From positions 1,364,001-1,428,000 of the forward strand of contig CAWCVJ010000001.1 of the NCBI GenBank assembly GCA_963799065.1: a stretch of DNA of 64,000 nucleotides, given 5' to 3'. The position numbers and the translations under genes are program-made. The stretch comes from JAJPHW01 sp963799065 (GTDB lineage Bacteria; Acidobacteriota; Terriglobia; Terriglobales; Acidobacteriaceae). Shown piece by piece: positions 1 to 11,237 of the stretch. Numbering within the stretch: position 1 is the first letter of the stretch; each line of letters starts with the position of its first letter. The notes below the pieces were generated by a model, which saw nothing but the letters and a program-made list of their open reading frames with translations, was not told where the DNA came from and made no database searches.

Positions 1-668
1 GGGTGCTTGGATTCGTTGTTGGGAAAATCGAAGATATTGAACAGTTCCATAATGCTAATCAGATCGCGGACGTCGTAGTCGGTGCTGTCGGACTCGCGCC
101 ATGCGATCATGTCCTCATATGGCCGCCCTGCCACTTCTTCTTTAAGCCAATCAAACACCCCGTCGATGTTATAGATTGACTTTGGCGCGACCTGCATGCC
201 TGTGTTTAGGCCGCGGGCAATATCTGTAATTAGTCCGTTTTCAATCCCAGTGCGAATATAGACCTCGACGTATTGATCCGGGTCTGTTGTTTTCTCCTTG
301 TTGCACTGCTCAATAATTTTCGCCGTGTGGGCGCCGTCCACGATTCCACCCTTCTCCTCGTCGACAGTAATCTCAAATACTTGGTCATCCCTGTCGATAA
401 GCCGCGCGCTTAAGGCGAGGATGGTAATTCCCTTGTTCATGAGATCGAAGGTGCCAGGGTCGGCTCCAGTTCCTTCGAGACTTTCGCGAACATCGCGATA
501 AACGAGACGATTTAAGCCAACAGGCTCACGGGCGTTTGCTGCTGTGCTGATTCCTGTTGGAAAGTCAAGAGCCCTAACTGTAAGCCAATGCTTGTCGATT
601 TTCTTGAAAACGGGGTGGGATATCCTGCGAGATTCGTATGCTTTGATGCGATGGACCTGCTTGCCCAT
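1..668 (-). CDS. AIPR-family abortive infection protein, N-terminal part (cut by window edge)
   Basis: Reading the minus strand from ATG at 668-666 gives an open frame of about 222 residues that runs off the left edge. A good ribosome site (AAGGAG, 7 nt upstream) supports the start. The translation contains features I associate with the AIPR family (PF10592, abortive infection/phage resistance): an 'ANARE' stretch, 'MNKGITILA', 'GGIVDGAHTAKII', 'IARGLNTGMQVAPKSI' and 'DYDVRDLISIMELFN', in the usual order. Some AIPR proteins cause abortive infection of phage-infected cells, but the biochemistry is not settled, so only the family is claimed. The gene is divergent from the dCTP-deaminase defence gene, with a 286-bp gap between them, which suggests a defence island. 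The C-terminal half lies outside the window. Confidence 0.8.
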   Translation of the reverse strand, partial: MGKQVHRIKAYESRRISHPVFKKIDKHWLTVRALDFPTGISTAANAREPVGLNRLVYRDVRESLEGTGADPGTFDLMNKGITILALSARLIDRDDQVFEITVDEEKGGIVDGAHTAKIIEQCNKEKTTDPDQYVEVYIRTGIENGLITDIARGLNTGMQVAPKSIYNIDGVFDWLKEEVAGRPYEDMIAWRESDSTDYDVRDLISIMELFNIFDFPNNESKH

Positions 669-954
669 GACACACTCCTTGTATTTTGTGAGCGGACGAC
701 GCCGCCAGATTTGGTCATGAGCACGAGGGCTACTGACCAGGGCCAGTCTAACTCGCCTTTAACGCAAATTGCAACAACACGCTTACATATGCTCCTGAGC
801 AGGGTCAGTTAATGTCCCGCGTGGCAGGGGCTGTGACATTTTGTCGATGCGTCGAACCCCGATCTGGCGAGGCGGCCGAAATTCGTCACATACTCCGGTC
901 GGCTTTTAGTGATAAGATCGGCCGGTCAATTTTCGTATCTTCTGGAGTTAATCA
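669..954. promoter_or_regulatory. Divergent intergenic region between two defence genes
   Basis: This 286-bp gap lies between the AIPR gene (leftward) and the dCTP deaminase gene (rightward), so it must hold both promoters. Short open frames here lack good ribosome sites and family resemblance. In Vibrio the homologous AvcD toxin is held inactive by a small RNA, AvcI, encoded next to its 5' end; whether an equivalent RNA is made here cannot be seen from sequence alone. Confidence 0.4.
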
Positions 955-2583
955 TTGCCCGATTCTAGTGCGGGTCCCGAGATTGTGTTCGGCTTAGTCG
1001 GCGCTGTGGGTGCCGACCTCGATCTAGTTTCCTCTTCTCTAACGGAAGTTCTAGCGCAGGTAAATTATCAGGGCGTCACAGTGCAACTAAGCAAGCTCAT
1101 GGGCGACATTCCGCTTGCGCCTTGGAATAAGTTAGAGGAGAGTCCCGCCTACGCCCGTTATACGAGTCACATGACGGCGGGAAACGATTTCCGCAAGCTC
1201 TTAGGGCGCGGGGACGCACTCGCGATGCTCGCCGTCGGAGCGATCAGAGAAGCCAGGGAAGAGAAGACCGGGGACCCTAACCTCCCCATTCAGCGCTGTT
1301 CCTATATTCTTAAGTCCCTCAAGCACCCGGCCGAGGTGAGAACACTACGCAACATTTACGGACGATCCCTTTTCCTCGTCGCAGCTTACTGCCCTAGGGA
1401 GGTGAGAAAGCAAAACCTCGCTCGAAAGCTAGCGTCATCGGAGTACAGCCTTCAGCCTAGCCAACACTTCGACAAAGCGGAAGCTCTAATGAAGCGAGAT
1501 GAATCGGAAAGGGAATCGAATGAGTTCGGTCAGAACGTACGCGACACATTCCCGTTAGCCGATGTTTTCGTGGACTCGAGCAACGCGGAAGAGGCGAAAA
1601 GTTCAGTGAGGCGTTTCGTCGAGTTGCTTTTTGGAACAGCAATTCATACGCCCACTAAAGACGAATACGGAATGTTTCATGCACGGGCGGCTGCGCTTCG
1701 GTCGGCCGCTCTTGGGAGACAGGTTGGGGCGACCGTGGCGACGCCCAGCGGGGATATTGTGGCAGTTGGAACCAATGAAGTGCCAAAGGCTGGAGGTGGA
1801 CTTTATTGGTGTGACGATTTCCCCGATATGCGCGATTTCAAACTGGGATATGAGATGAGCGACAAGATCAAGCGACGGGTACTTGGCGATGTCATCGACC
1901 GGCTTCAACGGCGGGGATGGCTTTCCAACGACAAAAGCGCCACTCCGGTAGACACCCTGCTTGAAGAAGCTTTCGCTGACGATCAATCCGCGCTTATGAA
2001 AGGGTCACATTTGGCGAATTCGATTGAATATTTCCGGGCCGTACACGCGGAGATGGCGGCGATCGTCGACGCGGCCAGGCGCGGTGTATCGGTGAAAGAC
2101 GGAATTTTGTTTTGCACCACTTTTCCATGTCACGATTGCGCCAAGCACATCGTAGCTGCTGGCATTCAGCGAGTTGTCTACATTGAACCTTACCCGAAAA
2201 GTTTAGCTCCAGAGCTGTACTTAGACTCAATCGCCATCGATCAGCCACGACCGAAAGGTCTTCAAGGAGGGGCGGGTGCTGTCGGTTACGTCGGCTTCGA
2301 GTCGTTCGTAGGGATCGCTCCGAGCCAGTACATGACTTTATTCGAGATGGGCCAGCGAAAGACTAAGATGGGCGATGTCGCTACTCCCAAAAAGACTGTG
2401 GTAAAACCTCTGTTCGACAAAGAACTGCCCCCAGAGCTAGTCGTGCTGGTAAAAGAGAACCAAGAGTTTAACCAATTCAAGAAGGAAATGAGTGTGAAAA
2501 TAGAAATTGTCTCAGCTCCGCCGAAAAATCCACAGGCCGATGTATTACAAATAATGAAGACGGAGGCGCATGATGGTGCTTAA
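955..2583 (+). CDS. avcD: Anti-phage dCTP/deoxycytidylate deaminase (AvcD/DCD type)
   Basis: A 542-residue two-domain protein. The N-terminal part (about 1-200) starts with a P-loop-like glycine stretch, 'FGLVGAVGADLD', that lacks the usual GKS/T, and has 'LKHPAEVRTLRNIYG' near 123-136, as in the kinase-like domain of this family. The C-terminal part is a zinc cytidine-deaminase fold with H364-A-E366 and P391-C-H-D-C395. Known homologues deplete dCTP/dCMP on phage infection and so stop phage DNA synthesis. The start is TTG at 955 with GGAG at 944-947; no better ATG lies upstream in frame. The next small gene overlaps the end (ATG at 2570 against stop at 2581), so the two are probably co-translated. 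The symbol follows the Vibrio homologue; the identification is from motif and architecture only. Confidence 0.88.
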   Translation: MPDSSAGPEIVFGLVGAVGADLDLVSSSLTEVLAQVNYQGVTVQLSKLMGDIPLAPWNKLEESPAYARYTSHMTAGNDFRKLLGRGDALAMLAVGAIREAREEKTGDPNLPIQRCSYILKSLKHPAEVRTLRNIYGRSLFLVAAYCPREVRKQNLARKLASSEYSLQPSQHFDKAEALMKRDESERESNEFGQNVRDTFPLADVFVDSSNAEEAKSSVRRFVELLFGTAIHTPTKDEYGMFHARAAALRSAALGRQVGATVATPSGDIVAVGTNEVPKAGGGLYWCDDFPDMRDFKLGYEMSDKIKRRVLGDVIDRLQRRGWLSNDKSATPVDTLLEEAFADDQSALMKGSHLANSIEYFRAVHAEMAAIVDAARRGVSVKDGILFCTTFPCHDCAKHIVAAGIQRVVYIEPYPKSLAPELYLDSIAIDQPRPKGLQGGAGAVGYVGFESFVGIAPSQYMTLFEMGQRKTKMGDVATPKKTVVKPLFDKELPPELVVLVKENQEFNQFKKEMSVKIEIVSAPPKNPQADVLQIMKTEAHDGA

Positions 2584-2770
2584 GCCAGGGTGGTTGAATC
2601 GACAGTTCGATCAAGTGTCGAAGAACGTGGATTCGTGGCCGGAGTGGATGAAGCGTGCGGCGGGCGTTGAGGAATCCTGTCCGTCTCCAAAGAAAAAAAA
2701 AGATGAGCCAAAAGTTGAGGCGCGCCTTAAGGCGGTTTCACCTTCACAAGAGAGATTTAATCTGCTGTAG
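2570..2770 (+). CDS. Small Trp-rich conserved-looking protein coupled to the dCTP deaminase
   Basis: A 66-residue frame (65 if ATG 2573 is used) that overlaps the 3' end of the deaminase gene by 14 bp and has GGAGG just upstream of the paired ATGs. The N-terminal half reads 'KPGWLNRQFDQVSKN' followed by 'SWPEWMKRAAG', and the C-terminal half is Lys-rich (KKKKDEPK). I have an impression of similar short 'WL..QFD..V..WP.WMK' proteins beside defence and mobile genes, but cannot name a family. The overlap and strong Shine-Dalgarno make it a likely real gene. It could be an accessory or modulator of the deaminase or simply a passenger. Confidence 0.6.
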   Translation: MMVLKPGWLNRQFDQVSKNVDSWPEWMKRAAGVEESCPSPKKKKDEPKVEARLKAVSPSQERFNLL

Positions 2771-3225
2771 TTCTTTGACTTCTTGCAAGATGAACCTTCC
2801 ACAAAAAACCACTTGCACTCCTTAAATTCATCTGCTATAAACAATAGACCGAGAGCAAGTGTGTGGCTGGCTGGACGTTTTATGAAACTCTCGTCGCTCG
2901 TCCGGCATCTAGCGCTGTGAGCAGGTAAATCCTGAGTAATTGCTCCGGCCACGGGGCTCTATTCGGGGACAATGTCCTCGAAGGGTTTTGCGGTTTTCGC
3001 ACGAACCTCACGAAAGATCTTTTTAAAATTTATATCTTCCACGCTGCCCCGTGTTTTTCGAGAACCTCGAAAGCGAAATTCGGTTCCGAGTTTCCAAGAT
3101 AACGAGTCCCGGAATGGAAGATGTGTTCTGGCGCGTGTCATTTTTTTCGCATCCCCAACGCCCCGAACGAACTCCCATGTGAATATCCCGTGGAAAAGTA
3201 TCGGAAAAGCGGTGGGGAAGTCGGG
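2771..3225. other. Intergenic region between defence cluster and rRNA promoter
   Basis: About 450 bp with no convincing gene. Frames on both strands here lack ribosome sites and family features. A-rich tracts near 3195-3215 lie just upstream of the rRNA promoter and could act as an UP element. Confidence 0.5.
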
Positions 3226-3254
3226 TTGACATTGGCCGCCAGAGCAGATAGATT
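3226..3254 (+). promoter_or_regulatory. Candidate rRNA operon promoter
   Basis: TTGACA at 3226-3231, a 17-bp spacer, and TAGATT at 3249-3254, about 285 bp before mature 16S. The -35 box matches the sigma-70 consensus exactly and the -10 matches 4 of 6 positions. A-rich tracts lie upstream. No other equally good promoter was seen before 16S. Confidence 0.6.
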
Positions 3255-3395
3255 TAGAAACTCCTGCTTCTAAAGTCGCTGGGCTTCGGTTGCCCGCGCC
3301 ACCAAAGCAAACACAAGTTTCGAGGACAGTCGGTTCGCACTCGTTGCGCGCCGCCTGGACTGAAAGCGCGCCGCTCAGGCGGAAACGCGATTCGG

Positions 3396-3408
3396 TCTTT
3401 GACAACTA
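3396..3408 (+). promoter_or_regulatory. boxA-like antitermination signal in the 16S leader
   Basis: The sequence TCTTTGACAACT resembles the rRNA boxA (NusB/S10 loading) and recurs in a related form before 23S (TTTGACAACTGAATA at 5864-5878). It lies between the promoter and 16S, as expected for rRNA antitermination. Confidence 0.5.
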
Positions 3409-3425
3409 GGTTGAACGTGCCAGTC

Positions 3426-3465
3426 GTGAGATGGAAGTCTCGGGTTCGAATCCGAGCGATCTCAC
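3426..3465 (+). other. tRNA acceptor/T-arm-like hairpin upstream of 16S
   Basis: GTGAGAT (3426-3432) pairs with ATCTCAC (3459-3465), enclosing a CTCGG/CCGAG stem (3439-3443 with 3452-3456) whose loop contains TTCGAAT, the invariant T-loop sequence of tRNAs. There is no D-arm or anticodon arm and no CCA, and the T-loop register is off by one base, so it is not a working tRNA. It may be a tRNA 3'-end relic, an integration-site trace, or a leader structure. Confidence 0.45.
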
Positions 3466-3473
3466 AAGATAGA

Positions 3474-3501
3474 CCCACGGCTCTCTTCGAGGAGCTGTGG
3501 G
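3474..3501 (+). other. Hairpin in the 16S leader
   Basis: CCCACGGCTC (3474-3483) pairs with GAGCTGTGGG (3492-3501), a 10-bp stem with one G-U, about 40 nt before mature 16S. It is probably part of precursor folding or processing. Confidence 0.4.
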
Positions 3502-3537
3502 CAGTCCGCCTGACAACCCGTCGGCGGACGACAGGTT

Positions 3538-5043
<1,506 letters not shown>

Positions 5044-5309
5044 AGAGAACGTCACGGCACTTCTGCGGTCCCTTCGGGGAATTAAAAATACAGAGGAGGT
5101 TGCCGTGTACCTCGCTCCTTCTTCTCTAACCTGAAGCAATTCAGGCTAACCTGTAAGAAGTGGCGGGAACCCGTTCGGATCTCTCTTTCCTTAGACTTTC
5201 CACATGATGGTCAGCTCCGGCTTAGCTGGAGCGCACGTTCAACCTTGTCCTCGAATATAATTTTCGTTATTTTGAGCTCCGGGCATTCTGGTTTATGCTG
5301 GATGAAACC

Positions 5310-5386
5310 GGGCCTGTAGCTCAGGTGGCTAGAGCGCACCCCTGATAAGGGTGAGGTCGATAGTTCAAGTCTATCCAGGCCCACCA
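5310..5386 (+). tRNA. tRNA-Ile (GAT)
   Basis: A 77-nt cloverleaf starting GGGCCTG with the matching acceptor strand CAGGCCC, anticodon GAT in CCTGATAAGG, T-loop TTCAAGT and an encoded CCA end. Its place in the 16S-23S spacer is the classical one. Confidence 0.97.
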
Positions 5387-5398
5387 ACTCTTACCTGT

Positions 5399-5474
5399 GG
5401 GGCTGTAGCTCAGCTGGGAGAGCGCCTGGTTTGCAACCAGGAGGCCACCGGTTCGATCCCGGTCAGCTCCACCA
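5399..5474 (+). tRNA. tRNA-Ala (TGC)
   Basis: A 76-nt cloverleaf GGGGCTG...CAGCTCC with anticodon TGC (GTTTGCAAC), T-loop TTCGATC and encoded CCA, 12 nt after tRNA-Ile in the rRNA spacer. Confidence 0.97.
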
Positions 5475-5506
5475 AAATCCAAAGCAAAGGCTTGGTCGCA
5501 CAACTT

Positions 5507-5674
5507 ATGAGATCGATACTGGGTTTGGGAATTTGGCTGGTTCCGATCGTGGCCATCATCGTCTGGGGCGCGACAGAAATTGTCCAGACGATCATGAAGC
5601 ATCAGGAACGCGCGCTCATGATTCAGCAAGGCATGGATCCCGACGCGCCGCACCGGAAGCCGCAAGCAAGCTAG
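5507..5674 (+). CDS. Possible small membrane protein inside the rRNA spacer
   Basis: A 55-residue frame between tRNA-Ala and 23S, on the same strand as the operon. It has one strong hydrophobic segment (about residues 3-24, 'LGIWLVPIVAIIVWGA') followed by 'KHQERALMIQQGMDPD'. That tail closely resembles the 'HQER..MI..G.DPD' tail of small one-TM proteins that I recall from acidobacteria and proteobacteria (DUF6249/phage-shock-like). The ribosome site is poor, with no clear AAGGAG at the right distance. The coding character comes from the protein sequence alone. If real, it would be transcribed as part of pre-rRNA and removed with the spacer, unless it has its own promoter. Confidence 0.45.
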   Translation: MRSILGLGIWLVPIVAIIVWGATEIVQTIMKHQERALMIQQGMDPDAPHRKPQAS

Positions 5675-5867
5675 TCGGAGCGAACTCACGACATTCCAAT
5701 TTAATGTTGGGCGTCAAGCGATGCTTGATGTCGAACATTGAGTTGGGAAATCGAGTGATCGAAGTTGCTTTACGAACTTTGTGACCTCGAAACTTGCAAC
5801 TCATACCTGCATACGCGGGTAGCCGAAGCGATCAAGTAATTGGTCAACTCGGCGAGGGCGATATTTG

Positions 5868-5885
5868 ACAACTGAATAGATTGGG
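5868..5885 (+). repeat. 5' arm of long-range inverted repeat around 23S
   Basis: ACAACTGAATAGATTGGG is the exact reverse complement of 9260-9277. Together they can form an 18-bp stem that closes the whole 23S precursor, typical of an RNase III processing stem. The arm overlaps a boxA-like sequence (5864-5878). A second, inner stem pairs 6052-6072 with about 9010-9030 next to the mature 23S ends. Confidence 0.8.
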
Positions 5886-6063
5886 CAAAATTACAAGGCG
5901 TGTAAATTTTTATGAGTGCCTGAAGTAGCCTGCTGGGGCGCAACGCATGAGAACTGCGGAATGCGCGATGAGCAGGTAAGACTAGGCCCATGAGATTTTC
6001 GCGGCGCGGTCGGGGGAAGTTCCAGCAATGGAATGGGTCCTGAGTGTGCTGAGTAAATTTTGT

Positions 6064-9018
<2,955 letters not shown>

Positions 9019-9259
9019 AAAATTTACTTGGCGCAGTTACAGTTGTCAGACGAAAGTACGGCCAGTTTTCAGTTCGAAACTGGATGAAGATTGACAAACG
9101 TTGCCAACGCGAGCGTCAGAACATGACGCCACGCAGCAGCCGCTGCCAACTGTGCGCCGAGAGCTTTTTCAGCTCTTAAGATTCTTTAAGAAAAGACTAA
9201 GCAGCCGAAGTAATAAATTATCGCTCACTGTCTTTATGGCCAGTGATCTCGAAAATTAA

Positions 9260-9277
9260 CCCAATCTATTCAGTTGT
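9260..9277 (+). repeat. 3' arm of long-range inverted repeat around 23S
   Basis: CCCAATCTATTCAGTTGT pairs perfectly with 5868-5885. It lies 240 nt beyond the mature 23S end, inside an unusually long 23S-5S spacer (9019-9493). Confidence 0.8.
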
Positions 9278-9300
9278 GAGGTATCGCAACCTCCGAGTTT

Positions 9301-9312
9301 TGCTCTTTAACA
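9301..9312 (+). promoter_or_regulatory. boxA antitermination element between 23S and 5S
   Basis: TGCTCTTTAACA is identical to the E. coli rRNA boxA consensus as I know it and is followed by AATTT. A boxA this late in the operon is less usual; it may keep the polymerase antiterminated through the long spacer. Confidence 0.6.
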
Positions 9313-9409
9313 ATTTCTTCATCCAAGTTTGCAGCGCAGCCTTCCATGGCAAGCCGCCGGATAAGACGCCACCTTATGTGGGGTCTTGACCAAGGCGGTA
9401 CTGTGGAAG

Positions 9410-9429
9410 GGCACGGCTTCAGCCGTGCC
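9410..9429. repeat. REP-like palindrome in the 23S-5S spacer
   Basis: GGCACGGCTTCAGCCGTGCC is a near-perfect palindrome preceded by GTGGAAG. Related dispersed copies or halves occur at 11631-11655, 37707-37725, 38078-38103 and 45967-45993. A second palindromic piece, GGGCTTTAGCCC, follows at about 9449-9460. Confidence 0.7.
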
Positions 9430-9493
9430 GTATCGTCCCGCCAGAGAATGGGCTTTAGCCCCTGTGGGACTACAAGCTGACCGCTGCTACGAC

Positions 9494-9613
<120 letters not shown>

Positions 9614-9618
9614 TAAAT

Positions 9619-9657
9619 AAAGGCCAGTCATGGAAACATGATTGGCCTTTTCCTTTT
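9619..9657 (+). terminator. rRNA operon rho-independent terminator
   Basis: A 14-bp stem (9619-9632 with 9637-9650, one G-U), a GAAA tetraloop, and a T-rich tail TTCCTTTT, 5 nt after 5S. Confidence 0.9.
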
Positions 9658-9673
9658 GGGTTTGCTCCTGTGG

Positions 9674-9693
9674 AGCGGACACTCCTGTCCGCT
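9674..9693. repeat. REP-like palindrome (GCGGACA..TGTCCGC family)
   Basis: AGCGGACA CTCC TGTCCGCT, preceded by GTGG, matches the dispersed family at 33330-33349, 37959-37978, 38236-38252 and 38469-38488. A degenerate copy lies near 11527-11560. Confidence 0.75.
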
Positions 9694-9753
9694 GCCCTTG
9701 ACTTCTTGCTTCAAACATTCCCCGCCAGCTATGCTGAAGCAGGAGTTCCATCC

Positions 9754-9993
9754 ATGCCAAGTCTCGATTGGTCGCCATGCCCGGCTGTCGAAAGCGTCCC
9801 CGGCAAGGTCAGCGGCGCTTGGGTTCTGGAAGGCACGCGCATGCCCGTGTCCGCCATCTTCGAGAACTTCGAGGCCGGAGCCAACATCGACGACATCATG
9901 TCCTGGTACGACGGCCTCAATCGTGAACAAGTGAAAGCCGTAATCGAGTTCGCCGCCCGCAGCCTAGACAATGCGCCAGCCCTTGCTCGATAG
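9754..9993 (+). CDS. DUF433-family antitoxin-like protein
   Basis: A 79-residue protein starting at ATG 9754 with AGGAG about 10 nt upstream; longer upstream in-frame starts run through a REP repeat and are unlikely. The sequence 'SGAWVLEGTRMPVSAIFENF' followed by 'DIMSWYDGLNREQVKAVIEFAA' is characteristic of DUF433, small winged-helix proteins often paired with a DUF5615 PIN-like toxin. The expected partner follows 16 bp downstream but is broken. This is the intact half of a decayed toxin-antitoxin pair. Confidence 0.85.
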   Translation: MPSLDWSPCPAVESVPGKVSGAWVLEGTRMPVSAIFENFEAGANIDDIMSWYDGLNREQVKAVIEFAARSLDNAPALAR

Positions 9994-10008
9994 AGTTCGC
10001 CCGATAAA

Positions 10009-10350
10009 ATGCGCATCTTATTCGACCAAGCGACGCCCGTCCCGATCCGTTCTCATCTGCAAAGCCACGAAGTGCGCACCGCGGCACAGTAGGGGTGGGA
10101 CACGCTCAACAACGGTGAACTGCTCATCGCAGCAGAAGCCGCCAGCTTCGACGTCTTGCTAACGACCGACAAGAACATGCGATACCAACAGAATCTTGCA
10201 GGCCGCAAGATCGCAGTTGTGGTTCTAGGGCAGCAGCGATGGCCCAGGCTTCAGCCACATGTGCAACTTATCGCTGACGCGGTGAACAATGCGGTACCCG
10301 GTAGCCTCGCAGAAGTCGAAATTCCATCAAATCCCGAACATGGAAGTTAA
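10009..10350 (+). pseudogene. DUF5615 PIN-like toxin broken by an in-frame amber codon
   Basis: Translation from ATG 10009 gives 'MRILFDQATPVPIRSHL...', the usual DUF5615 N-terminus with its conserved Asp. TAG at 10090-10092 then interrupts the frame after 27 codons. Beyond it the same frame continues as 'GWDTLNNGELLIAAEAASF', then 'LTTDKNMRYQQNLA' and an 'EVEIP' end, so the whole domain is still recognisable. A single T-to-A change (TTG to TAG) explains the stop. The normal stop codon also seems to be lost: the last codons read into a 5S rRNA fragment and end at TAA 10348-10350. It lies downstream of its DUF433 partner. It is likely inactive unless the amber codon is suppressed. Confidence 0.8.
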
Positions 10351-10354
10351 GCCC
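10332..10354 (+). repeat. Fragment of 5S rRNA
   Basis: The 23 nt from 10332 match 22 of 23 bases of the central 5S rRNA sequence at about 9535-9557 (core CCCGAACAYGGAAGTTAAGC). The rest of 5S is absent. A terminator follows directly, as after the real 5S. Confidence 0.75.
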
Positions 10355-10359
10355 GGCAA

Positions 10360-10400
10360 AGAAAGGCCACGTTCAGAAATGGGCGCGGCCTTTTCCGTTT
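10360..10400 (+). terminator. Rho-independent terminator after the 5S fragment
   Basis: GAAAGGCC..CG pairs with CG..GGCCTTTTC around a loop (about 10361-10372 with 10384-10395), followed by CGTTTT. The GGCC-based design resembles the real rRNA terminator at 9619-9657. Confidence 0.65.
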
Positions 10401-10505
10401 TGGGACGGACGTCCAGAAGCAAACGGATTGATTTTCGGTCGGGAGACACAGTAAAAGAAGGCCAATGGAGCTATCTTCAGGAGATGCGCTGTCAGGAGGA
10501 GATTT

Positions 10506-10751
10506 ATGTGCATCATTTGTGAACGCGAGCTGTGGAGTGAGCACCGGGCGCTCGAGCGCGAGTTCTTCAAGCCCTGTAAGACATGCAAGAAGTTCCCTGG
10601 CGCCAGCTCCGAAGGAACCTGCTATCACTGTTTCGCCATTGGCAGCACGATCGACGAGTGTCCCGAGTGCGAGGGCAAGCCATGGAGCGAAGAATTCCTG
10701 GAGGCCAAAGACGAGATCGAAGGTCCAGACAAGCGGGTGCTCCCGTTCTAG
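10506..10751 (+). CDS. Small Cys-rich protein with four CxxC motifs
   Basis: An 81-residue protein with a strong ribosome site (GGAGGAG, 5 nt before ATG 10506). It has four CxxC pairs (CIIC, CKTC, CYHC, CPEC), which suggests two zinc-ribbon sites. The function is unknown. Such small zinc proteins may bind nucleic acid or act as metal reservoirs. It stands alone between the toxin remnant and vapBC, the latter on the other strand. Confidence 0.7.
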   Translation: MCIICERELWSEHRALEREFFKPCKTCKKFPGASSEGTCYHCFAIGSTIDECPECEGKPWSEEFLEAKDEIEGPDKRVLPF

Positions 10752-10808
10752 CGCCGGGGAAGTGCACGTCGTTTGCTGAAGGTCGTTACCGAAGCTAGAT
10801 ACGTGCCG

Positions 10809-11186
10809 TCACCAGGCGATGCGTTTGGTTCCCGCCACCAAATCGAAATGGCGATCGCGGCTCAACAAAGGCAGAGAATGCTGCCGGCACAGTGCGGCAA
10901 TCCAAAGATCATTGGTTGGGATGGGCTTGCCCTTGCGTTTTAGCTCGAGGCTGATCTCCGCGTAATAGCGACTGGTCGGCTCCTGAATGTCCAATACGAG
11001 GCAGTCGTTGAGAAGTTCTTCCAGCCAGTTTTCGTAACTGGCCCGATGACGCGACTGGGCGATGCCGTGGCGATACTCGCCGAGCACAATCACGGGGAGC
11101 GCCACCTGTTCGGCGCGCCCGAGGACGACCGCCAGGCCGGGATCATCGTCAGCCGCGGCCGACAGAGCATTGGTATCAAGAATCAT
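10809..11186 (-). CDS. vapC: VapC-type PIN-domain ribonuclease toxin
   Basis: A 125-residue PIN domain starting 'MILDTNALSA'. The acidic residues D4, E37, D93 (in 'PTNDLWIAA') and D111/D115 fit the four-acid Mg-binding site of PIN nucleases, which cleave RNA. It lies 51 bp downstream of a small antitoxin-like gene on the same strand. The only in-frame start is ATG 11186, since a stop lies just upstream. Its length is normal for VapC and the catalytic residues are intact, so the pair is probably active. Confidence 0.9.
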   Translation of the reverse strand: MILDTNALSAAADDDPGLAVVLGRAEQVALPVIVLGEYRHGIAQSRHRASYENWLEELLNDCLVLDIQEPTSRYYAEISLELKRKGKPIPTNDLWIAALCRQHSLPLLSRDRHFDLVAGTKRIAW

Positions 11187-11237
11187 TCCAGAGAATCACT
11201 TGCAGAGAGTCGTTTCCAGACGATCATTTCCAGGAAA

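Noticed and set aside
588..997. Small plus-strand frames (74 and 61 codons) between the two defence genes
   Set aside because: The first lies mostly antisense to the AIPR gene; the second overlaps the deaminase start; neither has a ribosome site or recognised sequence.
3426..3465. A functional tRNA gene before 16S
   Set aside because: No D-arm, anticodon arm or CCA, and the T-loop register is off by one base.
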